NCBI GenBank assembly: GCA_017882375.1
Contig: JADGPP010000010.1
Location: 1-64,000, forward strand
Length of the DNA: 64,000 bases
Direction of reading: 5' to 3'
From: Solirubrobacteraceae bacterium
GTDB taxonomy: Bacteria > Actinomycetota > Thermoleophilia > Solirubrobacterales > Solirubrobacteraceae
A program made the position numbers and the translations under genes. A model generated the notes under the pieces. That model was given only the letters and a program-made list of their open reading frames with translations, searched no databases and was not told where the DNA came from. This document shows positions 23,410 through 32,375 of this stretch, in pieces (positions within the stretch are counted from its first letter, which is position 1; each line of letters starts with the position of its first letter).

Positions 23410-25080
23410 TCAAACAGCAGGTGCCGACAGGACAGTCAGCGGCCCTGGCGTGAAGTGAGTTATGACAGAGCGACACTCGGTCTGCGTCCGCGGACTGCTT
23501 GCACGACCATTAGCGTCATCGTAGAGCGCTACACGACCGTAGGGCGCGACAATTAGAATCCCACCGACGAGTGTGGCATCGATACCCTGAGCGTTGCAGG
23601 CGAGGGTGCTGCCCGGAATCACCGGGTAAGCGTTGACTGTGGGATCATGGTATGCGATCTGGACTGCTCCATCGAGGTCCCATGAGGCGGCGAAGGCCGG
23701 CACTCCGGGCGCAGTGTAGGCCGGCACTCCAAACGTGAATATGGTCTCGTGATGATGAACCCGTGGGAGACTCGTGTGTAGTGCATCGAGTAGCTTCAGC
23801 TGATAGCGCGAGGCGAGGTCGTACGCACTCGCGTCGATGCGGACGAGGTGCGTAAAGCCGATGCCGGTCAGCACGGCTAGGAGAATGGCCACCACACTCG
23901 CTAGCCGAGGATCCGCGATCCTCCCTCGCCCACCAGCAAAGGCCACGCCGCAGCTCGCTAGAGTGCCAAAGATCATGAAGATGCCGTACGTTGCGATCAC
24001 CAATCCCACAGCGGGCAGCGCATTCACGCGGTTGCCGACACCGAGAGTCAACGGGGAGTAGTAGGGCACGGCCGGTGCGAAGATGGTTCCCGCAACCGCC
24101 GTGATGGCAAGGCCGGCGAGCACGATCCAGATCCAGCGCGTCAACTGAGAGCGTCGCCGATCCTCGCGGGACAGGTGCCATGACACCTCTCGGGCGCCCG
24201 CGAGCAGCAGGGCGACGAGCACAAGAATCAGTGTGCGGCTTGCGTTTAGCGGGAACACCGTGTGCGCCAGCAGCGTGAGCAACTGGTCGTAGATCATGCG
24301 CGCGTGCGACGCGATCGCAGACAGCCCGTGGAGACGTGGGACTCCGGTGTTGCGTGCAAACGCGAACAGCAGGACGAACACGGCCGTAGCGTCGGCTGCC
24401 CACCTGGGCAGTGCGGCCCGCCTTCCGGCACGCCACCAGTAGAGCGCGCCGGTGACTATGATTACCGTCGCTGTGATTTCGTAGAGCAGGATGCTTCCGA
24501 CGTAGAGTGTCAGCGCCTCGAGGTGATAGGCGACTGCGACACGCCCATTGCGGTCGAGTCCACGTACCGCGGCGGTTACACCGAGCAAGTAGAGCGTAAT
24601 CGAGACGTTCGCGTCAGTCGCACTGAACCACAGATGCGTGGTATCAGCGTATGGGAACAGCAAGACGAGGCAGGCAATCGCACCGGCGTGTAGGCGTTCC
24701 AGGCCGAGCGTCCGTAGCGTGAGGAAAAGGGCGAGCGATAGTCCGATCGCCGTCAGAGCCGTAAAGGCTACGTAGGCATGTTGATGCAGACCGAGTGCGG
24801 CATGCACTGTGGACTCGTAGATGAGGAGTAGCGGACGATTACCGGGATTGATCGAGCTTGGTAGAAGAAAGTGCAGAGGCCCGTGTAGGTGGAAGAGCTC
24901 CTTGGATGCAATAAACCAGTCGTCGTAATAGAAGCCGCCATGCCTAATGTGTGAACCGAACACGAGCCATGTCACTCCAATCAGTAACAGGCCGGCGATG
25001 CCTAGTTCGCGGGCCGTTGGGCTCGCGGTTGGGTGGGCAGCCGACTTCGAGCGGGTCAGTGAGCTGTCCGGCGAATCCAC
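23410..25080 (-). CDS. Polytopic GT-C-type membrane glycosyltransferase
   Basis: GTG 25080 is chosen because the frame further upstream lies over the preceding gene and lacks membrane character. The 556-residue protein has about ten to eleven transmembrane helices. The first periplasmic loop carries FYYDDWFIASKELF, an acidic pair of the kind used as catalytic base in GT-C enzymes that take polyprenyl-phosphate sugars. A large extracytoplasmic C-terminal end follows the last helix (ASWDLDGAVQIAYHDPTV and beyond). Base composition is lower in GC than neighbouring blocks (34 of 60 at 24601-24660). The start overlaps the preceding methyltransferase stop by 25 bases. Confidence 0.75.
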   Translation of the reverse strand: MDSPDSSLTRSKSAAHPTASPTARELGIAGLLLIGVTWLVFGSHIRHGGFYYDDWFIASKELFHLHGPLHFLLPSSINPGNRPLLLIYESTVHAALGLHQHAYVAFTALTAIGLSLALFLTLRTLGLERLHAGAIACLVLLFPYADTTHLWFSATDANVSITLYLLGVTAAVRGLDRNGRVAVAYHLEALTLYVGSILLYEITATVIIVTGALYWWRAGRRAALPRWAADATAVFVLLFAFARNTGVPRLHGLSAIASHARMIYDQLLTLLAHTVFPLNASRTLILVLVALLLAGAREVSWHLSREDRRRSQLTRWIWIVLAGLAITAVAGTIFAPAVPYYSPLTLGVGNRVNALPAVGLVIATYGIFMIFGTLASCGVAFAGGRGRIADPRLASVVAILLAVLTGIGFTHLVRIDASAYDLASRYQLKLLDALHTSLPRVHHHETIFTFGVPAYTAPGVPAFAASWDLDGAVQIAYHDPTVNAYPVIPGSTLACNAQGIDATLVGGILIVAPYGRVALYDDANGRASSPRTQTECRSVITHFTPGPLTVLSAPAV

Positions 25081-26792
25081 AAAGCCGCCCCCGCCCGGTC
25101 GGCGTATTGAGCCTGCTCGGGAAACGCGCGGAGGATGCTCTCCGGGTGTCGCTGTGTCATGTACTGGGAACCCCAGACGATCTCGAAGGCGTTGTTGTAG
25201 CTGAGAAACGAGCGCACCAGGTAGCCCTCGTTCCACCCCCAGCCCTCCGTCACCCACGGTTCGGGATAGTCGCCAGGTAGGAAGATGTCGTGGATGTGCA
25301 CGTAGACCCCGGCGGCGAGGCGCGGCACGACCTCGTGAAAGATCCAAGTGACGTCGCCGCCTGTCTTGACGGTGTGCGAGGTGTCGATGAAGAGAATGTC
25401 GCCGGCGCCGAGTCCGTCGAAGAGCTCAAGCGGGGTGTCCTGGATCTGCTCGACGCGGAGGTCTGAGATCCCGGCCACTCCGTCGAGCAGAAATGGACGC
25501 GGATAGGGCTCGATGCAAACGAAGTCCATCGCTCCGTCGAGCTGCTCGCGGTTGACCCGCGCGGTCACGAGTGAGGAGTACCCGCTGCCAATCTCGATTG
25601 TCTTCGCCGGGCGCAAGTGGCGCAGCAGTCCGGCGAGCACCCAGGCGTCCAGCGGCGGGTACTGGCTGTTGAGTGCCCAGTACTCGCTCGGATCACCCGA
25701 CTCTTCGTGTCGCAGCTTCAGCGGCTGCTGCGCGGCGAACACTTCTTCGCAGAGCTCGACCTGGGCCGCATCGCGCCAGTTGATGTCCGGCGTGCTTCGA
25801 GGCTGGCGCGGCCAGATCTGCGCGCGCCGTTGCGCCAGCTCGCGCGCGTCGTACATTGGCGAGTAGTAGTCGCCCGGCGCGAAGCGCACGGGGACCGACG
25901 AGGGTGCGCTCTCGTCGCTGAGCTCGGGCACGACCTCCGCGGGTCTCGCACGGAAGTAGGCGTTGAGCGTGCGGAACTCACCGCGCGGGCCCTCCGCGAC
26001 GATCAGCTCCTCGACGGCGAAGCCGGTTACTTCCAGCATCCAGCGCATCGCCAGGCGGCCGGGCACGAACCACCAGGTCTTGTCGCCGGCGTAGGCGTCG
26101 GGGACGAAGCGGATGTACTCCGACTGGTCGGCGGAGCCGTGCAGCATCGAACCGAACAGCATCTCGCCGTCGTCGGCGAGCATCGAGCGAAGCCGCAGCA
26201 GCATCCCGAGCGGGTTGGGCTCGTGGTAGAGGACGCCGTTGCAATGGATGAGGTCGAAGCGCCCGAGCTCTTGTGGGTCGAGCTGTTGCCAGCCGATCTC
26301 TCGGAAGTCGATGCCGGTGCGATAGATCGACTCGAGGAACTGCGCTTGGCGAAAGAAGGCAAACGGCTCACACGCGACCACCTCGTCCGCTCCGCGCAGC
26401 TTCAACATGAACGGGTCATAGCCCGCGTTGGATCCCACATCGAGCACGCGCTTGCCGTGCAGGTCGCCGACGTGCTCGCCGAGCGTCTGCCAGCGCTGAT
26501 CGTTGCGCCAGAGGCCCGGGATAACGAGGTTGTCGGCCAGCAGGAATGGACCTTGCAGCCATGGCTCAAGATCTGCGATCTCGCGCTGTAGCTCTACCAC
26601 GCGCTCGGGCTCCAGCTCGTGAGGAAGGTCGGGTGAGAAGCGCGGAAGCTGTTGCAGGTCCTCCGCGTGCGCGGCCATCCCGATCTGGCGGAGCTGGCGT
26701 GCGACGTCGCCCCGAATCGCCGCCAGAGCGTCCTCGATCTCGCTCGCCGGCTCGCTCGACGTGTTCGTCTGGGTGGTCGGCTCGTCACTCAT
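25056..26792 (-). CDS. Fusion of two methyltransferase domains (CmoB/DUF1698-like plus Methyltransf_24-like)
   Basis: About 578 residues. After a helical N-terminus, the first Rossmann SAM domain carries KRVLDVGSNAGY near 115-126 and DLIHCNGVLYHEPNPLGMLLRLRSML, a CmoB/DUF1698-like pattern. A second SAM domain begins near 340 with EIGSGYSSLV near 400-410 and GDILFIDTSHTVKTGGDVTWI, then HIHDIFLPGDYPE. The second half is clearly related to the separate gene at 44320-45228. The likely role is O- or N-methylation of sugars of the glycan. It starts at an ATG overlapping the upstream gene stop (TGATG), so it is coupled to the giant glycosyltransferase. Confidence 0.85.
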   Translation of the reverse strand: MSDEPTTQTNTSSEPASEIEDALAAIRGDVARQLRQIGMAAHAEDLQQLPRFSPDLPHELEPERVVELQREIADLEPWLQGPFLLADNLVIPGLWRNDQRWQTLGEHVGDLHGKRVLDVGSNAGYDPFMLKLRGADEVVACEPFAFFRQAQFLESIYRTGIDFREIGWQQLDPQELGRFDLIHCNGVLYHEPNPLGMLLRLRSMLADDGEMLFGSMLHGSADQSEYIRFVPDAYAGDKTWWFVPGRLAMRWMLEVTGFAVEELIVAEGPRGEFRTLNAYFRARPAEVVPELSDESAPSSVPVRFAPGDYYSPMYDARELAQRRAQIWPRQPRSTPDINWRDAAQVELCEEVFAAQQPLKLRHEESGDPSEYWALNSQYPPLDAWVLAGLLRHLRPAKTIEIGSGYSSLVTARVNREQLDGAMDFVCIEPYPRPFLLDGVAGISDLRVEQIQDTPLELFDGLGAGDILFIDTSHTVKTGGDVTWIFHEVVPRLAAGVYVHIHDIFLPGDYPEPWVTEGWGWNEGYLVRSFLSYNNAFEIVWGSQYMTQRHPESILRAFPEQAQYADRAGAALWIRRTAH

Positions 26793-29700
26793 CACAGGTC
26801 ACTCGGCACCGCGGTTGGATCCTCTGAGCGGGTCAGCGATTCGCCGAAGCGCGAGCCCCACGGGATGCTCACACGAGGCCGCTGGAGCATACCCGTCACG
26901 GGAGCGATGGCGAGGGCGTAGCCGAGCATCTGCACCGGACCGTAGCCGAGCTCGCGTGCCTCGCTCGGATCTCGCGTGACAAGCTGATCGGCCGTTACCG
27001 GATGCGTCGCGGAGAACAGCGGATGGCGATCCCCACCGGAGTCGGACAGCAGCCAGGCGAGCGATCTCACGTCGCGCCCGCCGGGGGCGGCGAGTCCTGG
27101 ACGCGCCACCGCGTGACGCACGGCCTCGGCGCCTCGGCGTGCAACCGCCCGGGATCGCGCGCGCGCGCGGCCGAACCCCCGCCAGCTCGCAGGCGCGCCG
27201 ACCCAACGCAGGGTGCCCTGGAGATCGAACGGATGACGCGTCGGCGTGTAGGCCTCGGTGTGTAGGCGGCCTTCTGCGTCGACCCACGCCGCGATGCCGT
27301 TGCCGGGGTCGCGGTCCAACAGCGCGCCAAGCTCCCACGGGTCCCGGCCCGACGGCATGGCGCCGAGACCGACCCGGTGACGGCGCGCGATGGGGTCGAT
27401 GACGCGGATCAGGCCTCGCAACCAGGCTCGCGTCGGTGGCGTGGTCGGCACCTTGTGGGGGTTGATCGGCAGCCGGTCGATGTACCCGAGCACCGCCAAC
27501 GGCGGCCACTCGACGGCGTCGTGCAGTGGATCGTCCTCGCCGCAGATCATCACCGGCGCGCCGGTCCGCACGTGGCGGCAGACCAGTAGGGGCTCGAGCA
27601 TCGTGAAAGCGACGTCGTCGACATAGCCCAGGCTCGCTTCCATCTCATCGCCGGTGGGCTCGCCCCCCAACGCGACCGTCGCATAGCCCTGCACCTCGTC
27701 GTGCACGAGCCGCCTGGTGCCCTGCAACGACCGCGCGTGCACGATACCGAGGTAGTGCTCGGGGTTGAATCCATCCGGCGGTGGCGCCGTCGAGGTCACG
27801 GTCCACTGCTCGAAGCCGACGCGCTGGCTGCGCACGAGCGGAGTGGTGAACGCCGGGAACCAGCTGGGTGCGCCCGCCCAGCGTCTGAGGGTGGCGGCCG
27901 CGGCCGGCAGGGCCGGCTTCTCAGCCAGGCGCCGCTCGCGCTCCTCGCGTTCTGCACGATCGCCGACCGGCAGGGCGGGGATCCGATGAAACTCCCCCGA
28001 GGGCTGCACGGTCTGCGCCCAGGCCGCGTGCAGGTGGCGCCACTCGAGGTGGTGGCGTCGGATCTGCATCCAGCGCGCGAGCGTTCCGATCGGGTCGCCC
28101 GTGTCGAGCTGGCGCGGCATCTCCGCGTCGGGCAGGTCCAAGCGCGAGTAGGCGAGCGAATGCGGGTCGCGATCGCGCTCGTCGCCGATCGTCACTGCAA
28201 ACGGAGGAGCCTGCTGATCGCGCACGTCAACGAAGCAGAACGCCGTCTTACGCCGCCTGCGCTCGAGCAGCCGCACGATCCGCTCGATGCTGCCCGGGTC
28301 GCACAGCAGGTCGGGGAGGGCGCGTGTCGTGACCAGCACGTTGCGCCCGCGGCTCACCTCCAGCGCGTGTGCGAGCAGCTCGGCGGGCCGGGCGGCCAGG
28401 CGCGCCGACAACACGCGAACCGGCGGCCCCTGAGACCGATAGGCCATCTCACGATCCAGCGGGACGAGCAGCTCAAAGTCCGCGAAGACTTGGTCGCCCA
28501 GGCCTGCGAGCGCGGTTTGCCAGGCCATGCCAGAGGCCTCCAGCGGCGTGATCGCGATCAGCGAGAGCGACGGCGCCCATTGCGCCTTCAAGCTGGTGCT
28601 CGGAGCGGACTTGGGCCGATCCGCAGTGTCTGTGGAGAAGAGCCGGGGGTGGCGTGCCGTCGCCTCGAGGTGAAACGGCGATCCGGTCCACTCGACCAGG
28701 TCCGAGCGCGTGAAGCCCTCCTTGCGGTAGAGCATCGTCTTGCCGCGCGCCGGCTCGCCGTATATCCCATGTTCGGCCAGCGCCAGGAAGAAGTCCCAGT
28801 CCTCGTGGCCGAAGACGATGTCCTCGGCATAGGAGAACCCGAGATCGAACACGCTGCGATCGATCAGCGCGCATGTGTCGATGTAGTTCTCGCGAGCGAG
28901 CAGGAATGGATTGAACACGGGGGGCTCGAAGTAGTCCTCCCGATTTCCGAAGTATTGACAGTTTTGATAGATGAATCCGACATGCTCTCCCGCCGTTTGC
29001 AACTGCGTGACCAGTCGCTCGATTGCGTCGGGAAGCAGCAGATTGTCGGCATCGACCGGCAGGACATACCGACCGGTCGCTAGCTCGATCCCACGATTGC
29101 GCGCGGCGCTTGGCCCGGCGTTACGGGGCATCCGCACGACCTGCACCGCGTCATCGGCCTCTAGCCGGCGGACGTAGGCCTGCGTCTCGGCCTCGGTCGA
29201 GCAGTCGTCGATCACGATCAGCTCAACGTCCGGGTAGGTCTGCGCCTGGATCGACTCGACACAGTCGCTCAACGGCCGGCCGTGGTTGAAGCAGGGAGTG
29301 ATGACCGACACGCGGGGCGTACCGCGCGCTCGCCGCGCGCCCAGTTCTGTCTTGCCGATCGGCAGGTCTCGCGCCCGCGGCACCCGTTCGCTGCGGTCGC
29401 CGAGCAGGCGTTCGTAGAGTCGGCTGTGCTTGGCGCCCATCGCCTGAACGCTGAAGCGCTCGCTGACGATCGTCCGTCCTTGGGCTCCGGTCCTGCTGCG
29501 CAACTCGCGGCTGCGCAACAGCGGCTCCAGCGCGTCGGCGTAGGCGCCGGCGCGATCGCGCTGGTCGACGACGACACCCCCTCCCTCTCCCATCAACTCG
29601 AGGATTCCCGGCAGCGCCGGGGCGACGATCGGCAATTCCATCGCGAGCGCTTCGTAGACGATCACGGGAACACCCTCGAACGCGCTCGTCATCAGCAGCA

Positions 29701-30493
29701 CATCGGCGCCGGCGTACCAGGGACGAAGCTCGTGCGTCGCCGGCTCGAAGATGACCTCCTCGCGCAGCTCGTAACGCTCGACCAGCGCTCGCACCTCGGG
29801 CTCGAGGTCGCCGCCGCCGATGACGTGGACGCAGAAGGACAGCCCGCGCTCCTTGAGCTCGCGAGCGACCTCAACCATCAGCAGGGGGTCCTTCTGCGCG
29901 ACGAGCCGGGCGACGAACAGCAGATGAAGCCGGCCCTCGTCGAAGGCCTCGGGCTTGACACGCCGCGGTTCGAACAGGTCGGCGTCGATCCCGGTGGGCA
30001 CGACCTCGACCAGCTCCCGCGAGATTCCGTACCCGACAACCGCGTCGCCGACCACAGCGCTCGACACCGAAAAGGCATCGACCAGGCCGCCGTAGCGCGT
30101 GGTCACATAGCGGACGTAGCCATCGCGCGTGGGCTCCTCGACGTGGAGCTGGACGACCACCTTGGGCGGATCGCTCAGCGCGCGAAAGTCCGAGAGCATG
30201 TCGTAGCCGATGCGCGAGTTCATCACGTGGATCAACTCGATCTCGCGCGAGCGGATGAACTCGAGGATGAACCGGGGAAACTCGTTGCCTTCCATCAGCT
30301 CAGGCAGCTCCCAGACCTCGCTTGCGAACGGCACGATCTCCGAGAGCCGACGGTTGGTCGACGGCTGAGTGGTGATCAACGAGGGCTTGAACCGCGTGCG
30401 GTCGATCCAGCGAAACCAGTCGAGCGTGTTGGTGTCCGAGCCACCGTAGTCGACCCATGGCGCCAGATAAAGGACGGGAATGCGCTCGCTCAC
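26792..30493 (-). CDS. Giant bifunctional glycosyltransferase (GT4-GT2) with large unassigned C-terminal region
   Basis: The protein has 1233 residues from GTG 30493, which gives MSERIPVLYLAPWVDYGGSD; a longer frame overlaps the upstream gene. Residues about 1-380 are a GT4 GT-B domain (FVARLVAQKDPLLMVEVA, SAFEGVPVIVYEALAME). About 395-640 are a GT2 GT-A domain (RVSVITPCFNHGRPLSDCVE, VIDDCSTEAETQ, LPVDADNLLLP). From about 650 to the end is a large region I cannot assign, ending in repeated HPLFSATHPVTADQL-like and GYGPVQMLGYALA-like motifs. Two catalytic domains suggest successive sugar additions. It overlaps the following methyltransferase by a TGATG. Confidence 0.82.
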   Translation of the reverse strand: MSERIPVLYLAPWVDYGGSDTNTLDWFRWIDRTRFKPSLITTQPSTNRRLSEIVPFASEVWELPELMEGNEFPRFILEFIRSREIELIHVMNSRIGYDMLSDFRALSDPPKVVVQLHVEEPTRDGYVRYVTTRYGGLVDAFSVSSAVVGDAVVGYGISRELVEVVPTGIDADLFEPRRVKPEAFDEGRLHLLFVARLVAQKDPLLMVEVARELKERGLSFCVHVIGGGDLEPEVRALVERYELREEVIFEPATHELRPWYAGADVLLMTSAFEGVPVIVYEALAMELPIVAPALPGILELMGEGGGVVVDQRDRAGAYADALEPLLRSRELRSRTGAQGRTIVSERFSVQAMGAKHSRLYERLLGDRSERVPRARDLPIGKTELGARRARGTPRVSVITPCFNHGRPLSDCVESIQAQTYPDVELIVIDDCSTEAETQAYVRRLEADDAVQVVRMPRNAGPSAARNRGIELATGRYVLPVDADNLLLPDAIERLVTQLQTAGEHVGFIYQNCQYFGNREDYFEPPVFNPFLLARENYIDTCALIDRSVFDLGFSYAEDIVFGHEDWDFFLALAEHGIYGEPARGKTMLYRKEGFTRSDLVEWTGSPFHLEATARHPRLFSTDTADRPKSAPSTSLKAQWAPSLSLIAITPLEASGMAWQTALAGLGDQVFADFELLVPLDREMAYRSQGPPVRVLSARLAARPAELLAHALEVSRGRNVLVTTRALPDLLCDPGSIERIVRLLERRRRKTAFCFVDVRDQQAPPFAVTIGDERDRDPHSLAYSRLDLPDAEMPRQLDTGDPIGTLARWMQIRRHHLEWRHLHAAWAQTVQPSGEFHRIPALPVGDRAEREERERRLAEKPALPAAAATLRRWAGAPSWFPAFTTPLVRSQRVGFEQWTVTSTAPPPDGFNPEHYLGIVHARSLQGTRRLVHDEVQGYATVALGGEPTGDEMEASLGYVDDVAFTMLEPLLVCRHVRTGAPVMICGEDDPLHDAVEWPPLAVLGYIDRLPINPHKVPTTPPTRAWLRGLIRVIDPIARRHRVGLGAMPSGRDPWELGALLDRDPGNGIAAWVDAEGRLHTEAYTPTRHPFDLQGTLRWVGAPASWRGFGRARARSRAVARRGAEAVRHAVARPGLAAPGGRDVRSLAWLLSDSGGDRHPLFSATHPVTADQLVTRDPSEARELGYGPVQMLGYALAIAPVTGMLQRPRVSIPWGSRFGESLTRSEDPTAVPSDL

Positions 30494-30503
30494 GATGGCT
30501 TTG

Positions 30504-31223
30504 TCACGCGCCCATCGTCGCACGCACCGTAAAGCCAAGCGGCATGATCATCTGGACGTCGAGCGGGGCGAGCGCGACGAGCGCTTGTGCGATCTCCTCC
30601 AAGGCGCCGTGCGCCTCGTGGCGCAGGTCGTCCATACCGTCCGCCGCTGAGCCCATCGCCCAGCGCGCGTTGAGTACGAGTTGGGCGAGGGTCGTGAAGC
30701 AGTCGGTCCGCGGTCGCACCTCGATCTCCTCGAAGCCGGCGTCGGCGAGAAGCTGCTCGATGCCGTATCGCGTGTAGCGGAAGAAATCGTATGGAGTCTC
30801 GTGCTCCTCCCAGGCAAAGGGGACCGTCGCCACAAGCACCCCGCCGGGACGCAGGACTCGATGAAACTCGCGCAGCGCCTCCAGCGGCCGAGGGACGTGC
30901 TCCAGGACCTGCGTGCACACGATCGCGTCGAACGAATCGTCATCGGCGGGAATCGCGTCGGCCGCGCCGTGGAGGTCGACTCCGCCCGAATGGGGAGTGT
31001 CGTCGTGGTCGAGCGTCACGTAAGCGTGCTCGGCAAATAGCTCGCGGTACGGCGCCTCGCCCGCGCCGATGTCGAGCACGCGACTTTGCGGTGACATCGC
31101 GCGCGCCTGCTCGGCGACGAAGCGGTAGATCGATTCGCGCTCCAACGGCGCCCCGTCGATGAACTCTCGGAGCCGCTCCGAACGTCCTCGAAGCGATGCC
31201 GTTGGCTGCGATACCTCTCCCAT
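30504..31223 (-). CDS. Class I SAM-dependent methyltransferase
   Basis: ATG 31223 ([13 protein letters not shown]) is chosen because the upstream extension is Arg-rich and unrelated. In the 239-residue product the SAM motif I is [14 protein letters not shown], followed by VTLDHDD, then [31 protein letters not shown] with the expected post-I and motif III arrangement. It is a single-domain Methyltransf_11-type protein. Within a glycan cluster it probably methylates a sugar hydroxyl. TACACT (minus strand, 31234-31239) is a possible -10. The gap to the next gene on this strand is ten bases. Confidence 0.85.
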   Translation of the reverse strand: MGEVSQPTASLRGRSERLREFIDGAPLERESIYRFVAEQARAMSPQSRVLDIGAGEAPYRELFAEHAYVTLDHDDTPHSGGVDLHGAADAIPADDDSFDAIVCTQVLEHVPRPLEALREFHRVLRPGGVLVATVPFAWEEHETPYDFFRYTRYGIEQLLADAGFEEIEVRPRTDCFTTLAQLVLNARWAMGSAADGMDDLRHEAHGALEEIAQALVALAPLDVQMIMPLGFTVRATMGA

Positions 31224-31398
31224 CGGGCGTTGAAGTGTACGCACCGCTCCCCTGGCGCGAACTGTTGGATCGAGACGAGTCGACGTCCCCGCGCGGCCCT
31301 GCGCTCGCGATCCTTTGAGTAGTCTTGGCGGCCTTGCGACCTGGCAGCAGACCCGCATCGCGTCAGCCCGCGGACGCCACCGCTCGGCACGTCCTCCG

Positions 31399-32346
31399 GT
31401 GAGCAACTACCTGGTCGTCGGGGGAGGCTTCCTCGGTTCTCACGTCGCCCATCGCCTCGCCGCAGACGGGCATACCGTGGTCGTCTTCAGCCGGTCGTTC
31501 AATGACTGGCTCGTGCGCCACGAGCGTCCGCGCAGCGGCAGTATCGAGTTGGCCGAAGGCGAGCTTCCCGGTGCCCACGGCCTCGCGGACCTGATCGAAC
31601 AGGCCGACGTCGTCTTCTACCTGGCCGGCTCCAGCACGCCGGCGACCGCCCAGACCGACCCCGGGGGCTCGATCATGAGCTCCGTCGTGCCGGCGGCAGC
31701 GGTGCTCGATCTCATGCGCGAGACTTCCACGCGGAGAATCGTCATCGCCTCCTCGGGCGGGACGGTGTACGGAGCGGTAAATCAGCTTCCGACCAGCGAG
31801 CAGCATCCGACAGAGCCGATCAGCCTGCACGGTCACAACTCGCTCACGATCGAGCGTTACGCGATGTTCTTCGCCGAGCGACACGACTTCCAGCCGATCA
31901 TCCTGCGTTATTCGAACCCCTTTGGGCCCGGTCAGCTGGCCCGCCGCGGTCAGGGCGTCGTCGCGGCCTGGTGTGAGGCGCTCGCGCACGACGAGACGAT
32001 CACGCTTTACGGCGACGGCCGCGCGCGCCGGGACTTCGTGTTCGTCGAGGACGCCGCGGATGCGACTGTGCGCGCCGGGCTGAATGCCAAGGGACCTGTG
32101 ATCTACAACGTCGGCTCGGGTGAGTCCACATCCCTGCAGAGCCTGCTGGAGCTGATCCAGCGTGAAGCGGGTCGCAGGGCGCGCATCGATCAGATCTCTG
32201 CCCGTCCTGTCGACGTCCCGATCACACAGCTCGACTGCACGCGAATCGCCGACGAGCTCGGGTGGAAGGCTACGACGTCACTTGAGGATGGTGTCCGCGC
32301 GAGTTGGCAGTGGACGCTCCAGTTGCCATACGAGCGCCTTGCCTAG
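31399..32346 (+). CDS. SDR-family sugar epimerase-like protein with altered catalytic motif
   Basis: GTG 31399 is chosen ([14 protein letters not shown]); the upstream extension is unlike the family. The 315-residue product has the GGGFLG dinucleotide motif, [10 protein letters not shown] and [11 protein letters not shown], which are typical of UDP-glucose 4-epimerase-like extended SDRs. The catalytic segment that should read YxxxK is [12 protein letters not shown], so His and Ser stand at the Tyr and Lys positions. It may therefore be inactive, use a different chemistry or serve as a binding protein. [12 protein letters not shown] and VYNVGSGES-like ends remain conserved. It is divergent from the methyltransferase. 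Confidence 0.8.
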   Translation: MSNYLVVGGGFLGSHVAHRLAADGHTVVVFSRSFNDWLVRHERPRSGSIELAEGELPGAHGLADLIEQADVVFYLAGSSTPATAQTDPGGSIMSSVVPAAAVLDLMRETSTRRIVIASSGGTVYGAVNQLPTSEQHPTEPISLHGHNSLTIERYAMFFAERHDFQPIILRYSNPFGPGQLARRGQGVVAAWCEALAHDETITLYGDGRARRDFVFVEDAADATVRAGLNAKGPVIYNVGSGESTSLQSLLELIQREAGRRARIDQISARPVDVPITQLDCTRIADELGWKATTSLEDGVRASWQWTLQLPYERLA

Positions 32347-32375
32347 CCCGCGCGCATTGCGAGCCTGACCTCCCG

